This document shows positions 60,784 to 64,000 of a stretch of 64,000 nt of DNA, one piece after another. The number at the start of each line of letters is the position of its first letter. Positions within the stretch are counted from its first letter, which is position 1. The DNA is from Chryseobacterium angstadtii. Lineage in GTDB: Bacteria; Bacteroidota; Bacteroidia; Flavobacteriales; Weeksellaceae. Under the pieces are notes generated by a model, which saw nothing but the letters and a program-made list of their open reading frames with translations, was not told the origin of the DNA and did no database searches. The stretch covers positions 62,001 to 126,000 of the forward strand of contig NZ_LFND01000005.1 in assembly GCF_001045465.1 (NCBI RefSeq). Reading direction: 5' to 3'. A program made the position numbers and the translations under genes.

Positions 60784-61419
60784 ATGGCAATATCGTTAGT
60801 ATTAAAATATTTTCCGGATCTTACAGAGAAGCAGATCGAGCAGTTTACCCAATTGGAAAATCTGTATAATGAATGGAATGAAAAAATCAATGTGATCTCA
60901 AGAAAAGATATGGAATCGCTGTATGAAAAGCATGTTCTGCATTCTTTAGGAATTGCAAAAATCATGGAATTCGCACCGGGTACAAAAGTCCTGGACATAG
61001 GTACCGGAGGCGGTTTTCCGGGAATTCCCCTGGCGATTCTTTTTCCTGAAACGGAGTTTACACTGGTAGATTCCATCGGAAAGAAAATCACGGTTGTGAA
61101 AGCTGTGGCTGAAGGAATAGGATTGACTAATTTAACGGCTATCCACGGAAGAGCAGAAAAAGTAAAGGAAAAATTCCATTTTGTAGTAAGCCGTGCAGTT
61201 ACCCAGATGCCGGAATTCCTGAGATGGCTGAAAGGAAAATTTGAAAAAGAACAGTTGAATCCGAAACATAACGGAGTTTTGTATTTAAAAGGCGGCGATC
61301 TTGCCGAAGAACTTGCCGGAATTAAATGCGAAATCTTCAATCTTAAAAACCATTTTGATGAAGAGTTTTTTGATACTAAAAAAGTGATTTATGTATCAAA
61401 AGGTAATTTTAACTCTTAA
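60784..61419 (+). CDS. rsmG: 16S rRNA (guanine-527-N7)-methyltransferase
   Basis: About 211 residues from ATG 60784 (MAISLVLKYFPDLTEKQIEQ); a TTG seven codons earlier is less likely. SAM-binding motif KVLDIGTGGGFPGIPLAI, then TLVDSIGKKITVVKAVA and FVVSRAVTQMPEF are the RsmG hallmarks. It makes m7G527 in the 530 loop of 16S rRNA; its loss gives low-level streptomycin resistance in other bacteria. Confidence 0.96.
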   Translation: MAISLVLKYFPDLTEKQIEQFTQLENLYNEWNEKINVISRKDMESLYEKHVLHSLGIAKIMEFAPGTKVLDIGTGGGFPGIPLAILFPETEFTLVDSIGKKITVVKAVAEGIGLTNLTAIHGRAEKVKEKFHFVVSRAVTQMPEFLRWLKGKFEKEQLNPKHNGVLYLKGGDLAEELAGIKCEIFNLKNHFDEEFFDTKKVIYVSKGNFNS

Positions 61420-61481
61420 TTTCGTGAAATTATAAGTTATTTTTTACTGAAATTACATTAATAATCAGTAAATTAGAAGGT

Positions 61482-61886
61482 ATGAAAAATCTTTTAAGTA
61501 TTGGGTTTTCTGTATTGCTTTCAGGGCTGGTTTTCGTCTCCTGTGAGGATGATGATTATCAGACCATACAATCTGTAGGAAAGATCAGGATCGACAGTGT
61601 GAAGATCATGAAAGATACCATGGATGTATATTCAATACAGAGCATTAAGACGTATTCTACTTATCCGTCCCAATGTCAGGGTTTTTACGGATATGACTAT
61701 ATTCATGACAGCAGTCTTGAAAGATCGGTTACAGCCTATAGATACACAACGGAAGGTCCCTGCACGCAGCAGTCTCATGTAGGCGCCAGCCAGATCAATT
61801 TCAGCCCGCGTCAGACAGGAAATTATACATTTAGATTCTGGAACGGCAACAACAGCTGGATTACGAAAACAATTGTGGTTCAGTAA
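61482..61886 (+). CDS. hypothetical lipoprotein
   Basis: A 134-residue protein; the signal peptide ends at LVFVSC followed by EDDDYQ, a clear lipoprotein start. The mature part is short and probably a beta-sandwich, with paired Cys (PSQCQGFYGYDY, EGPCTQQSHVG) and the end QTGNYTFRFWNGNNSW. I recognise no family. Its TAA shares the A with the ATG of the next gene, so the two are coupled. Confidence 0.82.
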   Translation: MKNLLSIGFSVLLSGLVFVSCEDDDYQTIQSVGKIRIDSVKIMKDTMDVYSIQSIKTYSTYPSQCQGFYGYDYIHDSSLERSVTAYRYTTEGPCTQQSHVGASQINFSPRQTGNYTFRFWNGNNSWITKTIVVQ

Positions 61887-62425
61887 TGATGAAGCTGCTT
61901 GTATTTTTCTGCCTTATTTCCGCCAATATCCTTTTCGCACAGAAAATCATCTGGCAGGAAGACCGGAAACTGACCTGGGATAATTTTAAAAGTCCCTTAA
62001 ACAGGAAGAATAATGCCGATGTAGCTGCTTACACTCATTGTGGCTGGGAATATTCCGTAGTGAAATCCAGCAACCCTAAATCTCCGGTTAAAATTGAAAT
62101 CACCACAATTTTTAATGAAGACCGATCCTGGAAAGACCCCAAAAGAATAGATGATTATATTCTCCTGCACGAGCAGAAACATTTCGATATCGCTGAATTG
62201 TTTGTACGGAAATTCAGAAAAGAAGTAGAGGAAAAAATCAAAACTTCCGGGGACTACGATAAAAACTTTAAAGTACTGTACCAAAAAATATCAAACGAGT
62301 ATAAAAACTTTCAGATCTCCTATGACAAAATTACAGAACATGGGATGAATAAAGAAAAACAGGCAGAATACAATGCCATCATCGCTGAAGAAATAGACCA
62401 CTTAAAAAGCTACAAAGCCTCTTGA
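61886..62425 (+). CDS. exported DUF922 protein (putative zinc protease)
   Basis: A 179-residue protein with signal peptide MMKLLVFFCLISANILFAQ. The motif LLHEQKHFDIAELFVRKFRKE (residues about 92-112) has the HExxH-like pattern HEQKH of DUF922, a predicted secreted zinc-dependent protease family. The N-terminal IIWQEDRKLTWDNFK is also typical. Activity has not been shown for most members. It overlaps the lipoprotein gene by one base and the nuclease gene by four bases. Confidence 0.9.
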   Translation: MMKLLVFFCLISANILFAQKIIWQEDRKLTWDNFKSPLNRKNNADVAAYTHCGWEYSVVKSSNPKSPVKIEITTIFNEDRSWKDPKRIDDYILLHEQKHFDIAELFVRKFRKEVEEKIKTSGDYDKNFKVLYQKISNEYKNFQISYDKITEHGMNKEKQAEYNAIIAEEIDHLKSYKAS

Positions 62426-64000
62426 AATTCCTTAACAAGATCATCCGTGAACTGCTGGACCAAAATCCGGACCTTTCGGAGTTTAACATCGTTTTGCCCG
62501 GAAAACGGCCCATCGTATTTATCAGGCAGATTTTAGAAGAAAACAACTATTCCGGATTTCTTCCCAATTTTTTTACCGTAGAAGAACTGATTGACAGGAT
62601 TGCAGACAAACAGCCTGTTCAGGGGATCTCTCTGTGGCTTTTTGCGTTCGAAGTCTACCGTAACTTAGGTCTTATTCCAAGAGATGATTTTTCGGACTTT
62701 TTAAAGTGGTTTCCTACGCTTCAGAAAGATTGGGATGATATCCTGAAGTTTTCTGAAAGTGATGAAGCTGTTTTGCAGTATATGTTTGATGAAGAACGAA
62801 TTAAAGAATGGGCTCAGGATCTTGGGGAAGATGATGATGTTCCACGTAAGAAATTTCTGAATTTCTGGCAGAATATGAATATTTTTCTTCCGGAATTGAA
62901 GAAAAAGCTACAGGAAAAGAACTGGGCTACTTCCGGAATGATTCATGAAGCGGCAAAAGAAAAAATTGCTGGTTTTGCTGAAAATACTTCTGAACATTTT
63001 GTTTTTTGTGGTTTTAACGCCTTTACGCCTGTAGAGGAAAAATTGGTAAGAAGCCTATTGAGGTGGAATAAAGCGCAGTGTTTTTTTCAGGCAGACCGCT
63101 ATTATTTTGATGATGAAAAGCAGGAAGCCGGAAAATTCCTCAGAAATCACAAAACTTGGAAAGAATTTGATGACAACAGAGCTTTCCAGTGGATTGAGAA
63201 TGATTTTAACCAACCCAAAAATATAAAAGTCTATGAAGTTTCAGGCAATGTAACGCAGACTAAAGTGCTGCCTGAAATTTTCAGTGGCATTGAAAATAAA
63301 ACCTATTCCAATACAGCGGTTGTGCTGCTGGATGAAAATCTTCTTCCTGCAAGTCTGGATGTGATGTATGGAGTTGAAAACCTGAATATTACGATGGGTT
63401 TTCCTCTGAAGAATCTTTCATTTTCCAATGCGGTAAAGCAGCTTTTCTACCTTCAGAAGCAGCTGGAAAAGAACAGGTCTTCCTATTACTACAGAGATAT
63501 TTTTCCTATCCTTGAAGAGCTTCCGAAATCTGCTGAAGATGAGTTGATTATCAGTAATTTCAGAACAAAAGTAGAGGAGAGGAATATCGTTTATATTTCA
63601 AAAAAGCTTTTAGAAGAGCTTCTGAGCGATCTTTCTTATTATGATCTTCTTAAAAAAGCGGATCATACGGGCGTTTATCTGGATCAGCTGATTGATTTCT
63701 GTAAACGGATCAAATGGCTGGAAATAGATGATATCCAGTATGAAAATGTATCTCACTTTGAAACCGCATTCAGAATCATTAAAAACCAGCTTAGTCCGTA
63801 TGATTTTGTCATTAAGATGGAAACGCTTGAGATTCTGATCAATCAGCATGTGAATTCCGAAAGTATAGATTTTCAGGGAGAGCCGCTTCGGGGACTTCAG
63901 ATCATGGGGCTTCTGGAAACCCGTCTTCTGAACTTTGAAAATGTAATCATGCTTTCGGTGAACGAAGGAAAGCTTCCGTTGGGAAATTCGCAGAATACCT
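62422..64000 (+). CDS. AddB-like PD-(D/E)xK nuclease-family protein (3' truncated by the window)
   Basis: From TTG 62422, overlapping the previous TGA, the frame is open to the window end (526 codons). No ATG lies near; the translation (KFLNKIIRELLDQNPDLSE) looks right from the TTG. It reads FNIVLPGKRPIVFIRQILEE, FVFCGFNAFTPVEEKLVRSL and GLQIMGLLETRLLNFENVIM then LSVNEGKLPLG, the layout of AddB/RecB-like helicase-nuclease subunits with a degenerate helicase part. The nuclease domain would lie beyond the window. It probably works in DNA end resection and repair with an AddA/RecB partner (inference). Confidence 0.87.
   Translation, partial: MKFLNKIIRELLDQNPDLSEFNIVLPGKRPIVFIRQILEENNYSGFLPNFFTVEELIDRIADKQPVQGISLWLFAFEVYRNLGLIPRDDFSDFLKWFPTLQKDWDDILKFSESDEAVLQYMFDEERIKEWAQDLGEDDDVPRKKFLNFWQNMNIFLPELKKKLQEKNWATSGMIHEAAKEKIAGFAENTSEHFVFCGFNAFTPVEEKLVRSLLRWNKAQCFFQADRYYFDDEKQEAGKFLRNHKTWKEFDDNRAFQWIENDFNQPKNIKVYEVSGNVTQTKVLPEIFSGIENKTYSNTAVVLLDENLLPASLDVMYGVENLNITMGFPLKNLSFSNAVKQLFYLQKQLEKNRSSYYYRDIFPILEELPKSAEDELIISNFRTKVEERNIVYISKKLLEELLSDLSYYDLLKKADHTGVYLDQLIDFCKRIKWLEIDDIQYENVSHFETAFRIIKNQLSPYDFVIKMETLEILINQHVNSESIDFQGEPLRGLQIMGLLETRLLNFENVIMLSVNEGKLPLGNSQNT

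Overview
The window looks like chromosomal DNA of a flavobacterium, most probably Chryseobacterium or a close relative. It is AT-rich, and its promoters match the Bacteroidota TAnnTTTG type rather than TATAAT. It carries lineage-typical families: GldI-like and dual-family prolyl isomerases, a GLPGLI-family protein, DUF4294, DUF6952, GG-leader bacteriocin-like peptides and many SusD-free Cys-lipoproteins. The genus call is inference from protein resemblance. No rRNA, tRNA, CRISPR array, transposase or integrase was recognised.

Layout. 1-5.4 kb: the end of a MacA-like adaptor, then MacB-type ATPase, permease and TolC (tripartite efflux). 5.7-6 kb: a Cys-rich GG-leader peptide. 6.2-11.8 kb: a minus-strand cluster (exported acetolactate decarboxylase, cupin-MRJP fusion, SMP-30-like lipoprotein, ABM monooxygenase, MDR oxidoreductase) with a divergent AraC regulator. 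12-18.4 kb: nuclease, MFS transporter and several regulators. 18.8-26.2 kb: an alpha-oxoamine synthase with a TetR regulator, dnaX with a poly-A frameshift site, an aromatic-rich leader peptide ahead of a DAHP synthase/chorismate mutase, rsgA and ndk. 26.2-30.3 kb: GH29 fucosidase, then a precursor peptide with a DUF692 (MNIO) enzyme and a DUF1772 membrane protein. 30.4-39.9 kb: housekeeping and envelope genes (rpe, M42 peptidase, Nudix, mnmD, ilvE, spondin lipoprotein, gldI, dual PPIase). 40.1-41.9 kb: a very AT-rich DUF6119/TIGR04141 gene, a candidate defence island of one gene. 42-48.7 kb: an aspartic protease and three tandem M28 peptidases, one lacking catalytic residues. 48.8-52.7 kb: serC-serA-DUF1015 and ferredoxin. 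52.7-64 kb: LuxC-like reductase, BI-1 protein, a peroxiredoxin/thioredoxin/DUF6952 operon, aminotransferase, GLPGLI protein, another M28 peptidase, rsmG and the start of an AddB-like nuclease.

The strongest leads are: (1) a 42-codon leader ORF with 15 aromatic residues among its last 26, ahead of the gateway enzyme of aromatic amino acid synthesis; (2) a compact RiPP-like pair of an exported CPACGMG-ended peptide and an MNIO enzyme; (3) a 10-A slippery run that splits dnaX into gamma- and tau-length products; (4) a putative M28 pseudoenzyme beside two intact paralogues; (5) a class of gap-filling imperfect palindromes built from short repeated words, found in at least eight intergenic regions, plus a separate dispersed repeat of about 160 bp.
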